Shown: positions 1 through 9,342, counted from the stretch's first letter. The stretch: DNA of 64,000 nucleotides from Prevotella jejuni (GCF_900187995.1 NZ_FZNZ01000010.1:48741-112740), one strand, 5' to 3'. A program made the numbers and translations. The notes: generated by a model from the sequence alone, not told the origin.

Positions 1-48
1 TGAGAATACATTGTCAGCATTAAAGATGAATCCTATAATCTTCTTCAT
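1..48 (-). CDS. 5' end of an unidentified polysaccharide-locus gene (partial)
   Basis: An ATG at 48-46 opens a frame that stays open for 16 codons to the window edge and starts MKKIIGFIFNADNVFS. The ATG overlaps the stop codon of the flippase gene in an ATGA arrangement, the usual layout for translationally coupled genes in polysaccharide operons. The stretch is too short to name a family. Its position after a flippase suggests a glycosyltransferase or other sugar-modifying enzyme, which is inference only. Confidence 0.5.
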   Translation of the reverse strand, partial: MKKIIGFIFNADNVFS

Positions 49-1391
49 ATAAATATAATTCTAAGGATTAAAATAGTAGAAGATAGAATCCAGAAAGGAA
101 TGTATCTTTTGAATACAAATGGAGATATGTTAGCTAACCTTAGTATGTGGAAAAACATAGCCAGATTAACTAACGAGCATGTGAAAGTATATAAGGTTAG
201 AATGTGATAGATATTGTTGCTCATATTGCAGGCTATGATGATAGAGCCTATAGAGATGGTAGCATATATGCTGTTATAATAAAATAGAATACGTTGTTTA
301 TTGAGGTAGCGAAACAACGGAATCAATGGCTGTGTAAGAATAGTTGGGAATGACCAAAAGGCAAGACATAAGGCTATTCCTCCTGATATTGTCCATTTAG
401 GTCCAAGAAATAGTATGATGATTTTATCTCCTCCGCATGCAAGGAAAAGCATAGGTAGGAAAGATATTAATGAAACTACTTTCCCCACCTGTATAGTGCG
501 CTGCTGTATTCTCAGTCTGTTATTTTCTGTATTATCGGAACATAATTGTTCATAATATATACGCCCAATGGCTGAGCCGATTATTGTCATTGGTAAGAGA
601 AGAAGTTGTAGGATGATGGAATAGCTTCCAATTGTCGCTTTGTTGAAATGAGCAACAAGAACCAGTAACGGTATGTTGAATCCTGCGAAACATAGAATAC
701 TTGATGGTGCATCATAGACTACAAAGTTCTTGTATTTTATGATGATGGCTTTCATTTTCTGTAGGTCGAAAGCCCAAAGTTGTTTGTATTTCTTGATATA
801 GAGGAGATATATAAAAAGAAATATGGCGGTTGCCATTTGTGCAAGTGTCGTTCCTAAGATAAGTCCATTAATATTGAAAAGCACTAAGATTCCAAATAAA
901 ATTCGGAAACCAGCTTGTGAACTTCCTAAAATAATATTTTCTATAGCTATACCAGAATATCTGCCATATCTGTTACACAAATTACTGAACACTGTATGCA
1001 AGGAGTATGCTATCAGATAAAAGAATAGTAATCCAATAGAAGGAAAGTTCTTGGAAAATTTTATCTGTTCTGTGTAGCTGAAATAAAATGCCAGTGTAGT
1101 AGCAATTGTAATCAATAAGCTGATGATGATACAGAGTGTTGCAGTATAAGAAATTTCTTCTTCTGTTACCTTTACAAGCGCATTTTCATATCCAGCAAAG
1201 AGAGCTAAAGTATAGATAGATACAAATGAAGAGAATACTCCCCAATCTCCAAAATCAGATGGAAGATATAAGCGCGACAAAATTGGAGTTACAACTATCG
1301 GAAGTAGTAACATAATAATATTACTCATGGACATTTTTAATGTGTTGAGTAATAATGTACTGGATTTTATCTTGTTAATAATCTGTATCAA
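45..1391 (-). CDS. Wzx-like oligosaccharide flippase
   Basis: A hydrophobic protein of about 448 residues with roughly 12-14 membrane segments, of the polysaccharide-biosynthesis (MATE-like/MOP) flippase family. Such proteins move undecaprenyl-linked repeat units across the inner membrane before polymerisation. The N-terminus has the family pattern KIKSSTLLLNTLKMS followed by PILSRLYLPSDFGDWGVF. The frame is open back to an ATG at 1445, but that start would overlap the acetyltransferase gene by 71 bases. I prefer a TTG at 1391, preceded by AAAGGA and placed just before the family-typical N-terminus; an ATG at 1334 is a third option. The gene lies in a tight minus-strand operon and overlaps its neighbours at both ends. 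The sugar it carries cannot be read from the sequence. Confidence 0.85.
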   Translation of the reverse strand: MIQIINKIKSSTLLLNTLKMSMSNIIMLLLPIVVTPILSRLYLPSDFGDWGVFSSFVSIYTLALFAGYENALVKVTEEEISYTATLCIIISLLITIATTLAFYFSYTEQIKFSKNFPSIGLLFFYLIAYSLHTVFSNLCNRYGRYSGIAIENIILGSSQAGFRILFGILVLFNINGLILGTTLAQMATAIFLFIYLLYIKKYKQLWAFDLQKMKAIIIKYKNFVVYDAPSSILCFAGFNIPLLVLVAHFNKATIGSYSIILQLLLLPMTIIGSAIGRIYYEQLCSDNTENNRLRIQQRTIQVGKVVSLISFLPMLFLACGGDKIIILFLGPKWTISGGIALCLAFWSFPTILTQPLIPLFRYLNKQRILFYYNSIYATISIGSIIIACNMSNNIYHILTLYTFTCSLVNLAMFFHILRLANISPFVFKRYIPFWILSSTILILRIIFI

Positions 1392-2289
1392 ATTTATATC
1401 CTTTAGTTGATGGGACGTAATACATTGTGATTCCTTTGCGTCCAAGTTCTAACATCTTTTCAAGGCAAAGTTTAGAATTAAAGACTTTTATAAGAAGATT
1501 GGAAATTCTTTTTTTACGGTACATTTCAGATGTGAAATGTTTTATGAGTCTTTGCTCGCGAGTCCTTCTTTCCAAGTCGCCTTCTATGCAAGTGTAATCC
1601 TTTATAGTCCCGTCATTATCATAATACTTATATGTTTTCTGTAGAGTAAAGAACTGTCCCCAATACTCATAGTCTTTATATAGTAAAGCTTCTACACAAT
1701 GGTCAAATGTTCCGATGTAATGAGCATCAAGTCCTATTGTAAAGACCAGAGCTCCCAACGTAGTCATTTTGTACCATGGAGACTTTTCATCCCAGCAGTT
1801 TTTACATGCAGAGTGTTCCTCTACGAGCCATTTCGCATATTTTCCCCATGCACAAACTGAGTGTTGTACATTAATGCTACGAACAACATTTGGACTTTTC
1901 CTAAAAACTTCTGCAAGGTGACCTGCAAATGTTGGATCGGTCTTTGGGTTGAAGATATAACTTGGTTCTTTTTGGTAACGTGGGTTTGGGTACGATGGCA
2001 TTATCAAAGTGCCCTCAGTAGTGATGATAGTTTGAATTTTTTTTATCAGTTCTTCGGCTGTACCTTGGTAGTTATAAAATTCTTTCATGGAAGCATGAAT
2101 GCATATAACACTTCCCTTCTTCATCCCAAGGTTACACATGGTTTCCACAATCTCATCAGCTGTATATTTCTGATGATATAGTAATTTCCCTATACGTTTA
2201 TGAATATCCTTTCGTAATAAAGAAATATCTTGTACACCTGTAACCTTCTTGAATAGGATTCCTAAGGTAGTTGGAATACTTTGTTTCAT
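1375..2289 (-). CDS. AAC(3)-fold N-acetyltransferase of a polysaccharide locus
   Basis: 304 residues matching the aminoglycoside 3-N-acetyltransferase family: MKKGSVICIHASMKEF near residues 55-70, TEGTLIMPSYPNP near 90-102, and TIGLDAHYIGTFDHCVE further on, where the family has its acetyl-CoA and catalytic His/Asp region. Many members inside capsule or exopolysaccharide clusters acetylate amino sugars rather than drugs, and the context (flippase and Wzz on either side, 4 bases after wzz) points that way here. It should not be read as antibiotic resistance on this evidence. Start chosen for the tight spacing to wzz. Confidence 0.8.
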   Translation of the reverse strand: MKQSIPTTLGILFKKVTGVQDISLLRKDIHKRIGKLLYHQKYTADEIVETMCNLGMKKGSVICIHASMKEFYNYQGTAEELIKKIQTIITTEGTLIMPSYPNPRYQKEPSYIFNPKTDPTFAGHLAEVFRKSPNVVRSINVQHSVCAWGKYAKWLVEEHSACKNCWDEKSPWYKMTTLGALVFTIGLDAHYIGTFDHCVEALLYKDYEYWGQFFTLQKTYKYYDNDGTIKDYTCIEGDLERRTREQRLIKHFTSEMYRKKRISNLLIKVFNSKLCLEKMLELGRKGITMYYVPSTKGYKFDTDY

Positions 2290-2293
2290 GCCA

Positions 2294-3316
2294 TTATATG
2301 AAAATCTTCTTTATATCTTTTCTAAGTGATATAAGTACTAATATCATGTTCGTAATGATGAATACAACAATCACAAATATCATTCTTTTTGGTCCTGCAG
2401 GTTTTATAGGAACCTGAGCCCCTTTAATTATAGTAAAGACTGGTATTGTCTCTTGTAATTTTGCTTTCGCTGCATCATATTGGTTTTTTGCAGCTGAGTA
2501 AGTATTATACTTCAATTGCATATCATTTTCCAAGTCTTCTGTTTTAGATTGGATAGATTGTAGTATGACATCTTGATTAGCATCAGAGAATTCTGCATAT
2601 CGCTTTCGTGCATCTTCGTAGCTGCTTAAAGCTTCCTGGGTAAGCTTTTTATAGTAAGCAACATCTTTTCGTGCTTTGTCAGTTCTGTAAGCTGTTATGA
2701 ATTCTTTTAATTTCGTTCTTAAAGAGTCTGCTATAGTCTTACTGATTAGTGGGTCTTGGGAAGTTGCGGTGATAGTGATTACCCCATCTTTCGTGTCAAC
2801 CTTGAGTGATATATCTTTGCGAATAGTTTCTGCCACATCTGCTTGCTCTTTGGTTAAGTGATATGGGGATACGGTATCTAATGTTATGTTCTTTTGTTTC
2901 TTACTTAATAGTCCTGTAATCCACGAAATCTTTTGATGGTTTGCAAGATAATCAAAGTAGGTGTACTGATTCCCATTACTGGTTGTAATGGGAATATTGA
3001 ATAATTCTACTACAAACTTGTTATCTTCCATAAGATCTGGATACAACATTGGTGTAATAGCATCTGAACTTTTTAGCTGGGACATATCAAGTCCTAAAGA
3101 TGATGCAAGTGAACCGATTGTTCCAGAATTCCCTGAATTGTTGATTTCTGGAGCTAACTTAGTGTCTGTTGTATAATAGCGAGGTTCATTCCAAATATAT
3201 AGAATGGAGAGGAGCATCACTAAAGGTATTGTTATCAAGAAAAGAAGTTTTTCTTTGATGATACGCTTAACAATTAAGCGTAAGTCAATCGTAACAACTT
3301 TGTTATTATTAGTCAT
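2294..3316 (-). CDS. Wzz-like chain-length determinant protein
   Basis: 340 residues with the polysaccharide co-polymerase layout: an N-terminal membrane segment at about residues 22-42 (LLFLITIPLVMLLSILYIW), a long periplasmic part with a coiled-coil-like stretch at about 215-290, and a second membrane segment near 312-332 preceded by the Pro-rich motif AQVPIKPAGPKR. These proteins set the modal length of the polymer and work with the flippase, polymerase and outer-membrane exporter. No C-terminal tyrosine-kinase domain is present, unlike the PCP-2a proteins that drive many capsules. It follows the SLBB exporter by 58 bases. Confidence 0.88.
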   Translation of the reverse strand: MTNNNKVVTIDLRLIVKRIIKEKLLFLITIPLVMLLSILYIWNEPRYYTTDTKLAPEINNSGNSGTIGSLASSLGLDMSQLKSSDAITPMLYPDLMEDNKFVVELFNIPITTSNGNQYTYFDYLANHQKISWITGLLSKKQKNITLDTVSPYHLTKEQADVAETIRKDISLKVDTKDGVITITATSQDPLISKTIADSLRTKLKEFITAYRTDKARKDVAYYKKLTQEALSSYEDARKRYAEFSDANQDVILQSIQSKTEDLENDMQLKYNTYSAAKNQYDAAKAKLQETIPVFTIIKGAQVPIKPAGPKRMIFVIVVFIITNMILVLISLRKDIKKIFI

Positions 3317-3374
3317 TTTTCTTTTTAATGAGAGTAAGTCTTATTATAATAACGTATTTATTCTTTTTTCTTAC

Positions 3375-5996
3375 TTACTTTATCAAGTTCGCAATCGTAG
3401 CAATGACGGCTGCGATGCTGGCAGCACTTGAGCCGACACTGAGGGTTTCAGCAAGGCTCATGCGGCTTTGTATCTTTGTAGGAACAATGATCTCGCAGCC
3501 AGGACGTACCTTGGCATTGTGGCCAACCTTTGCTAACATACCGTTCATGTATAGGATATAGGTGTTACTCTTCTTGGCATCGCTGGCAAAACCACCGGCT
3601 TGATCGATATAGTAAGCAACGCTCTTACCCTCAACATAGCCGACAGAGTTAGGGAACATAACGGCACCATTGATCTTAACCGTACCATTGTATTGTGGAA
3701 TAACAATGCGGTCGCCCTCACGAAGGACGATATCTGCATCGCTTCCAGGCTCTGCAATCGCTTTATCTAACTCTATACCAACAGGGTAGACATCAGGTAC
3801 TTGGAATTTCTCCTCTAACTTCTTGTTGTTATCTTGTATCGCTTGAAGCACACCAGCATCCTTTGTTCTGATGGCTAAGTCCATCATGTTCTTGCGTTGT
3901 TGGTCTAATTGCATCTTATAAGCACTCTCCATTCGTAGGCGTTCGGATGGGGTAGGACGTCGTTCTAAGCGTGCTCCTTTGATATAACCCAGCTCTGTTG
4001 CACCGCCTGCAGCCTTATAGATGTCGCTAAGGCGCATCTTTCTTGAGGTCAGTGTGTAGTTTCCTGCGAACACCACCTCGCCTTCTATGCTCACATTCTG
4101 TTGGTCGGTCGTACCCGGACTCTTGCGTACATAGACCTCATCGTAGGGTTCAAGAACGAAGCCCGGAGCACCATCAATGACGAAGCCATCGCGCAATGAG
4201 AAGGAGTAAGTGCGTGCGATGATAGAGTCAGGGGTAAGTGCTTGCGGATTGGTGATACGTCGTGACACATCCACCTTAACTGTGGAAGCAGTCTGTTTCA
4301 GGCCACCTGCCTGCAAGATAAAGTCTTCTAACGACTCATTATCAGCATATTGATAGATACCCGGATAGAGTACCTCGCCATGAATAGTTATCGTTCGCTG
4401 CTCTTGTGCATCGGTGCGAGTAGGAATAAACAGTACATCCTCGTTTTGTAACGGTATGTCAGCAACACGTCCGGTGAGGATACCATCTACGTCGACAGAG
4501 ATAACCTCGAGTGTGCGGTCGGCCTTTCTACGGTGTAAGACGGCGTGTGGAGCAAAGGCCACCTCGGTCAGTCCGTCTGCAGCCTCAATCAGTCCACGCA
4601 CGCTATTGATGCGTCCTCCAACCTCATACATACCCGGACGGAACACAGCACCCTTGATTTCGACCATGTTCTCATACCTTGGAATGACGGAGTCAACGCT
4701 GATGGAGTCCTCATCGGCCACTCGGAAGCTACGCATATCAAACTCGTTGACATTAAAGATAGAGTATTGACGACCCGTCTTCCTGCGTACACGGACCGAA
4801 CGGGTGTAGGCATCGCCTGCGAAACCACCTGCATAACTAATCAAGGTACCCAAGCTCTCGCCTCGTTTCATCTCATAGAACATTGGTCGTTTGACCTTTC
4901 CACTCACCTGAGCGAGCATCTCGTAAGGTCCAACGACGATGACGTCATTGTCTGCTAAGCGTACGTTACCACTCAGATGACCTCGACGAAGGAAGTCGTA
5001 GACGTCGACTGTGCTAATCAGCGTTCCTCCTCTATACACCTTAATATTACGTAGTGTACCCAAGTCTCCGATACCTCCCGCCATATAAAGGGCGTTGAAG
5101 ACAGTGGCAAAGGCTGATAGTGTATAGGTACCAGGGGTCTTCACCTCACCAACCACGTTGACCATGATGGTATGGGTCTGCCCAACAGAGAGGCGGATGT
5201 TCGAACTGCTGTATCGTTTACCTATCTTTTCACGGATGCGATTATTAGCTTGAGCGACCGTCAATCCGCTTACCTGAATAGGTCCGAAGCCTTCCAAGGT
5301 GACGTAACCATCTGGGGCTACGGTCGTCTGGTAGGATTTCTGCGATGCACCATACACGTCGATAAACACAGCATCACCCGGTCCTATGCGATAGTTACGT
5401 GGCAGTGCCATGTTCATATTAGGTTCGAAGGACAGACTCTTATTGTTGAAGATGTCACGCCCCCACACCTTCTTGCGGTTCCTACTGAGTTGTTTCAGAA
5501 GGTTCTCATACATTGCTGCGGTGTCTTGCGGCATCCAGTCGTTCATCTCGGATTGCATCTTCAGATACTCACCATCGTTCTCATCGTAAGTGTTTGTCCA
5601 TGAGCGGTTAGGAGAGATGCGTCCTTCAGAATATCGACCCACCTCCTGTTCGTTGGCGTCATAGTCGTTGAGCGTTGCATCAGCTATCTGTCGCTTACTC
5701 TTTCCAGGCGTTGTTTGTCCGTTGTTCGTACGACTGCGGTCGGCTGTTGTCCCTTCCTTTGTTGCCCCGAAAGCAGCATTTCCTTTCTGCATCTTCTCGT
5801 ATAAGTTCCTGACACGGCGTATCTGCGAGATGTCAACACCACTCTGCATGAGCTTGGTGACAATCTGCGACTGTGGAGTACCTTTCTTATGCTCTTTCTG
5901 CACAAAGTCCATAACCTGCGTATCGGTCATTGACGACTGTGCAAACCCATTGAGGGAACATAATGCGAGTAATACAAATAGAATATATTTCTTCAT
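3375..5996 (-). CDS. Polysaccharide export outer-membrane protein with tandem SLBB domains
   Basis: 873 residues. A signal peptide (KKYILFVLLALCSLNGFAQ) is followed by a charged, low-complexity region. A Poly_export domain begins near residue 200 (YRIGPGDAVFIDVYGASQ). Several SLBB domains follow, each marked by patterns such as VNVVGEVKTPGTYTL, AQVSGKVKRPMFYEM, ITIHGEVLYPGIYQY and VSIEGEVVFAGNYTL. A hydrophobic tail ends the protein (VGSSAASIAAVIATIANLI). It is much longer than E. coli Wza, as is usual in Bacteroidota. It should form the outer-membrane exit for the polymer. No lipobox cysteine is visible. It starts 8 bases after the sugar transferase stop, so the two are almost surely co-transcribed. 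Confidence 0.92.
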   Translation of the reverse strand: MKKYILFVLLALCSLNGFAQSSMTDTQVMDFVQKEHKKGTPQSQIVTKLMQSGVDISQIRRVRNLYEKMQKGNAAFGATKEGTTADRSRTNNGQTTPGKSKRQIADATLNDYDANEQEVGRYSEGRISPNRSWTNTYDENDGEYLKMQSEMNDWMPQDTAAMYENLLKQLSRNRKKVWGRDIFNNKSLSFEPNMNMALPRNYRIGPGDAVFIDVYGASQKSYQTTVAPDGYVTLEGFGPIQVSGLTVAQANNRIREKIGKRYSSSNIRLSVGQTHTIMVNVVGEVKTPGTYTLSAFATVFNALYMAGGIGDLGTLRNIKVYRGGTLISTVDVYDFLRRGHLSGNVRLADNDVIVVGPYEMLAQVSGKVKRPMFYEMKRGESLGTLISYAGGFAGDAYTRSVRVRRKTGRQYSIFNVNEFDMRSFRVADEDSISVDSVIPRYENMVEIKGAVFRPGMYEVGGRINSVRGLIEAADGLTEVAFAPHAVLHRRKADRTLEVISVDVDGILTGRVADIPLQNEDVLFIPTRTDAQEQRTITIHGEVLYPGIYQYADNESLEDFILQAGGLKQTASTVKVDVSRRITNPQALTPDSIIARTYSFSLRDGFVIDGAPGFVLEPYDEVYVRKSPGTTDQQNVSIEGEVVFAGNYTLTSRKMRLSDIYKAAGGATELGYIKGARLERRPTPSERLRMESAYKMQLDQQRKNMMDLAIRTKDAGVLQAIQDNNKKLEEKFQVPDVYPVGIELDKAIAEPGSDADIVLREGDRIVIPQYNGTVKINGAVMFPNSVGYVEGKSVAYYIDQAGGFASDAKKSNTYILYMNGMLAKVGHNAKVRPGCEIIVPTKIQSRMSLAETLSVGSSAASIAAVIATIANLIK

Positions 5997-6004
5997 TGTC
6001 TTGT

Positions 6005-6625
6005 TTAGAATTTCTTACCTGTAAGGATATTGACGACCGTTTTAACGATGATTGTAAAGTCGAGCCATAGCGTCCGATGTTCTAAGTAATGGATGTCCAT
6101 CTCCATACGTTTGAGCATCTTCTCCATCGTGTCTGTATAGCCATTATAGAGTGTTGCCTCCGACGTTAAACCTGGTTTCATCTCATAGATGAGCTGATAG
6201 CGGTCGGTATGTCTTAGTATTTTGTCGATAAAATACTTACGTTCAGGACGCGGCCCCACGAATGACATGTCGCCTCTCAGCACATTCCATAGCTGTGGCA
6301 GTTCGTCTAAGTGATGGCCACGTAGGAACTGTTCCAATCGAGTAGAGTTCGAACTGTCGCATTTAGCAACCAGTTGTGGGCCCTCTTCCTCCACGATGCT
6401 GCTCATAGTTCGGAACTTAAAGATAGCAAACGGACGACCTTTATATCCAATGCGTATCTGTCGGAAGAAGATTGGTCCGTTGCTTTGATAAGTAATCAGA
6501 ATACTGATGACGAGAAATAAGGGCGAACAGAGGGCCAGGCCGATGAGGGCACCAATAATGTCAAAGGCCCGCTTCATACTGTGTTGAAGCTTCCCCATGG
6601 CATCAAGACTCCCTTTCTCTCTCAT
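6005..6625 (-). CDS. Initiating undecaprenyl-phosphate sugar phosphotransferase
   Basis: 206 residues forming the catalytic domain of the bacterial sugar transferase family (WbaP/WcaJ type): KRAFDIIGALIGLALCSPLF membrane hairpin at about 18-37, GPIFFRQIRIGYKGRPFAIFKFRTM at about 50-74, and LDELPQLWNVLRGDMSFVGPRPE near 105-127. The family places the first sugar-1-phosphate on undecaprenyl phosphate at the inner membrane. It lacks the N-terminal four-helix membrane part of full-length WcaJ, so it is the short PglC-like form. It is the first gene of the visible operon, preceded by a minus-strand TAnnTTTG box, so this is likely the operon start. Confidence 0.92.
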   Translation of the reverse strand: MREKGSLDAMGKLQHSMKRAFDIIGALIGLALCSPLFLVISILITYQSNGPIFFRQIRIGYKGRPFAIFKFRTMSSIVEEEGPQLVAKCDSSNSTRLEQFLRGHHLDELPQLWNVLRGDMSFVGPRPERKYFIDKILRHTDRYQLIYEMKPGLTSEATLYNGYTDTMEKMLKRMEMDIHYLEHRTLWLDFTIIVKTVVNILTGKKF

Positions 6626-6685
6626 TGTTTCTTCCTACTTTTAGTCCTTTATTGTTATAATAACTCTATTTTTGTAATTTTGTTG

Positions 6686-6693
6686 CAAAGGTA
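6686..6693 (-). promoter_or_regulatory. Bacteroidota -7 box for the polysaccharide operon
   Basis: Minus-strand TACCTTTG fits TAnnTTTG and lies about 60 bases before the sugar transferase start. No good TTTG -33 box is found at the usual distance, so it may be weak or activator-dependent. Confidence 0.5.
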
Positions 6694-6746
6694 CAGTATT
6701 TTATTTATTTTTCACTTAGAAATGCTTATCTTTCCCCTTGTCGTCG

Positions 6747-6754
6747 TAACTTTG
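6747..6754 (+). promoter_or_regulatory. Bacteroidota -7 box for dinB
   Basis: TAACTTTG lies 20 bases before the dinB ATG, implying a very short leader. No clear -33 box was found. It is divergent from the polysaccharide operon promoter about 55 bases away. Confidence 0.5.
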
Positions 6755-6774
6755 TAAGGGAAAACGAGCTGAAT

Positions 6775-7875
6775 ATGCGTAAAATAATCCATATTGACAT
6801 GGATGCTTTCTTTGCTTCTGTGGAGCAGAGGGACAATCCAGAATTGCGAGGCAAGCCTATTGCGGTTGGCTTCGACGGACCGCGTGGCGTGGTGTCTACG
6901 GCCAGCTATGAGGCACGCCCATACGGTGTACACTCGGCTATGTCTATGGCACAGGCGAAGCGGAGGTGCCCACAGCTCATTGTTGTGCCTACTCATTTCG
7001 AGAAATATAAGGAGGTTTCACAACAGATCCACGCTGTCTTCCATGAATACACAGACTTAGTAGAGCCGATATCACTTGATGAAGCGTTCTTGGATGTGAC
7101 CGACAACAAAAAGGGGATTGAACTGGCGGTTGATATCGCTAAGGAGATTAAGCAGAAAATACTTGAGCGTACGTCGTTGACGGCTTCTGCAGGGATTAGT
7201 TTCAACAAGCTTTTGGCGAAGATAGCGTCTGATATGCGCAAGCCGAACGGTATCTTTACAGTGCATCCCGACCGTGCGCTCGATTTCATTGGGAGCTTAC
7301 CAGTGGAGAAGCTATGGGGTGTCGGACCGAAGACTGCTGACAGGATGCATGAGATGGGGGTGTTCACGGGTGCACAGCTGCGGCGCATCTCGTTCGAACA
7401 TCTCGTACAGGTGTTTGGTAAGATGGGGCGTGTTTATTACGACTTCTCACGGGGTATTGACAATCGACCAGTCGTTGTTGCCTACGAACGTAAGTCAGTA
7501 GGCTGCGAGCGCACGTTCCTTGAGGATTTACACATTGATACGAAGATTATCATCGAACTCTATCATATCGTCTTGGAACTGGTTGAACGCATTGAACGAA
7601 AGGATTTTAGGGGGAGGACACTCACCTTGAAACTGAAATGGGATGCGACGACTCAGATAACACGAAGCCTTACACAAGAGAAGGTGTTACGGACGAAAGA
7701 CGACATTCTGCCGCTTGCCAAACGACTACTGAAGGACACGGAGTATCATGATCGACCCATCCGTCTGATGGGACTCTCGGTCTCTTCGCCTGAAACTAAC
7801 GATAAAGAGGGACAAAACCGACCGCAATGGGTGGAGGGTTTCCTGCCTTTCAGTGATGATAAACACAAGAGATAA
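6775..7875 (+). CDS. dinB: DNA polymerase IV (Y-family translesion polymerase)
   Basis: 366 residues. The N-terminal palm motif HIDMDAFFASVE (metal ligands D8 and D10) and SLDEAFLDVT (D102, E103) are the Y-family catalytic centre. The thumb helix-hairpin-helix (LPVEKLWGVGPKTADRM) and a C-terminal little-finger domain follow. The enzyme copies past damaged bases and is error-prone. The C-terminus shows no clear beta-clamp-binding pentapeptide. No LexA-type operator was recognised upstream. The gene stands alone between the divergent polysaccharide operon and a repeat-filled gap. Confidence 0.95.
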   Translation: MRKIIHIDMDAFFASVEQRDNPELRGKPIAVGFDGPRGVVSTASYEARPYGVHSAMSMAQAKRRCPQLIVVPTHFEKYKEVSQQIHAVFHEYTDLVEPISLDEAFLDVTDNKKGIELAVDIAKEIKQKILERTSLTASAGISFNKLLAKIASDMRKPNGIFTVHPDRALDFIGSLPVEKLWGVGPKTADRMHEMGVFTGAQLRRISFEHLVQVFGKMGRVYYDFSRGIDNRPVVVAYERKSVGCERTFLEDLHIDTKIIIELYHIVLELVERIERKDFRGRTLTLKLKWDATTQITRSLTQEKVLRTKDDILPLAKRLLKDTEYHDRPIRLMGLSVSSPETNDKEGQNRPQWVEGFLPFSDDKHKR

Positions 7876-7921
7876 CAGGTGGATGAAAGTCATTGACAAA
7901 CAAGGCAGAACTATCCTTGCC

Positions 7922-8009
7922 GAATTATTATCATGAAAAAAAAGAATTATTATCATGAAAAAAAATATTTATTGTCGTGAAAAGAAATATTTTTCTTCAT
8001 GAAAAGAAA
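7922..8009. repeat. 22-bp periodic array, four units
   Basis: Four consecutive 22-bp units at 7922, 7944, 7966 and 7988. The first two are identical (beginning GAATTATTATCATG, ending in A's). The last two are diverged but keep a TGAAAA core. The period is exact with no spacers. It sits between dinB and the zinc-ribbon gene. The same period recurs elsewhere in the window with unrelated sequence. Confidence 0.85.
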
Positions 8010-8097
8010 TTAAGACGGTCGGTCTTCTGTCATGGAATACTAAGTTAGATGCTAATCGAAAGTTCGTTAACTTGCCCTTAGAATAATGCTTAAAACA

Positions 8098-8129
8098 TTT
8101 CCAAATATCAAAGAAAAGTATTAAATTTG
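8098..8129 (+). promoter_or_regulatory. Promoter of the zinc-ribbon/pyk gene group
   Basis: TAAATTTG at 8122-8129 fits the Bacteroidota -7 box. TTTC at 8098-8101, 20 bases upstream, is one base off the TTTG -33 box. The predicted start site is about 75 bases before the first gene. Confidence 0.55.
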
Positions 8130-8212
8130 CACTTGATAATCTGGCGTATAACGCCAAGGATATATTTTGTCCTTTGTTCTCTTCAATCATTATTATTAAG
8201 AAGTCATAGCGT

Positions 8213-8956
8213 ATGCAATATAATGTAACGTGTAATAAATGCAATCGCACATTTACAATTACGGCTGATGGTGGCGAGAGTTTACAGTGTACTTGTCCTT
8301 ATTGTGGGCAGTCGTTGTTTGTTAACTTGCCTTCACAGGTAAGCCCTGTGTCCCCTGTTGCACAGCAACCTATCAATGATCAGCATGACAGCGGGAACCA
8401 AAATTCAACGCAAAAAATACTTCTTACGATTCTGATTGTACTTATCGTAGGTGGCTTGGCCGTCTTTGGTTTTATCTACTGGCAGAACGAGAAGGAGGCA
8501 GCCCAGATGGAGTTGCAGGCGCAAAGGAAGGCTCATTCAGACTCGTTGATGCAGGTGCGTGCACAGATGGAGGCTCAGGAGGAAGCCGTACAAAAGCAGA
8601 ATGAGAAGCGGAAGGGGATATGTAGTTTCCTAACATCGTTCTATCAGAAGGCCGTTCTGGTTGATGATGCGGACGCAAACTTCTATAGTCGTTACCTTAC
8701 CGACTACTGTCGTCGAATCGTCTTCGGCGTGCCTGATGGTTATGATGCGGATGTTGATGAGTCGACGATGTGGTGGGGAGCCTTCGGAAACACTGCTACC
8801 GAGCCCGACCTCTCACAGCTTTTGCGCAATCTGACAGTGGTTCCTATAGATGACAACTGGTATAAGGTAAGACTGTCACAAGATGGAGAAACGGAGTATC
8901 GTCAGGTGAAGGTGCTATCGCAAGATGGTCATATCCTCATTGACGACATAAGATAA
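8213..8956 (+). CDS. Zinc-ribbon, single-pass membrane protein
   Basis: 247 residues. The N-terminal zinc ribbon has two CxxC-type pairs (CNKCNRTF and CTCPYCG). A Pro/Gln-rich linker follows, then one membrane helix near residues 68-90 (ILLTILIVLIVGGLAVFGFIYW), a charged coiled coil (ENEKEAAQMELQAQRKA region) and a C-terminal globular part of about 120 residues ending in a QVKVLSQDGHILIDDIR strand pattern. I do not recognise a named family for the C-terminal part. It may sense or scaffold at the membrane, but its function is unknown. The next gene encodes a short paralogue of its N-terminal half. Confidence 0.75.
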   Translation: MQYNVTCNKCNRTFTITADGGESLQCTCPYCGQSLFVNLPSQVSPVSPVAQQPINDQHDSGNQNSTQKILLTILIVLIVGGLAVFGFIYWQNEKEAAQMELQAQRKAHSDSLMQVRAQMEAQEEAVQKQNEKRKGICSFLTSFYQKAVLVDDADANFYSRYLTDYCRRIVFGVPDGYDADVDESTMWWGAFGNTATEPDLSQLLRNLTVVPIDDNWYKVRLSQDGETEYRQVKVLSQDGHILIDDIR

Positions 8957-8977
8957 TAAAGACGAAAGGAGGTTAGA

Positions 8978-9322
8978 ATGCAATTTCAGATAGCTTGCAA
9001 ACACTGTCATCGTCCCTTTGTTATTCAGTCGGAGGGTGGCAACACGCTAAGATGTAATTGCCCCTATTGTGGTGAGAGTATGACGGTGGCCACCCCACAG
9101 ATGGGTGCGCCAGATGGCAGTCGGGCTGAGACGACGGCCACAGTGAGCCACGTACAAGTGGAGCGGGATAACATGAACGTACAAGCCAGACCTACGGTGG
9201 AGCGAAAACCATCGAAGGGTGGACTGGGAAAGAAGGTAACAATCATCTTTGTTAGCTTCTTGTTATTCGTTATTCTCATGTCATCACTCTTATATATAAT
9301 ATTCTCAGCGATGTCAAATTAA
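8978..9322 (+). CDS. Short zinc-ribbon membrane protein, paralogue of the preceding gene
   Basis: 114 residues. The N-terminal ribbon QIACKHCHRPFVIQSEGG then NCPYCGESMTV aligns with that of the gene upstream. A linker and one C-terminal membrane helix (VTIIFVSFLLFVILMSSLLYIIF) follow, and the protein stops there without the C-terminal domain of its neighbour. AAAGGAGG lies just before the start. It is 21 bases from the gene upstream and 20 bases from pyk, so the three probably form one transcript. Function unknown. Confidence 0.75.
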   Translation: MQFQIACKHCHRPFVIQSEGGNTLRCNCPYCGESMTVATPQMGAPDGSRAETTATVSHVQVERDNMNVQARPTVERKPSKGGLGKKVTIIFVSFLLFVILMSSLLYIIFSAMSN

Positions 9323-9342
9323 ACTTTTACACACTCAAATTT

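Noticed and set aside
1375..2289. Aminoglycoside resistance gene
   Set aside because: The family includes many sugar acetyltransferases, and the operon is for polysaccharide synthesis.
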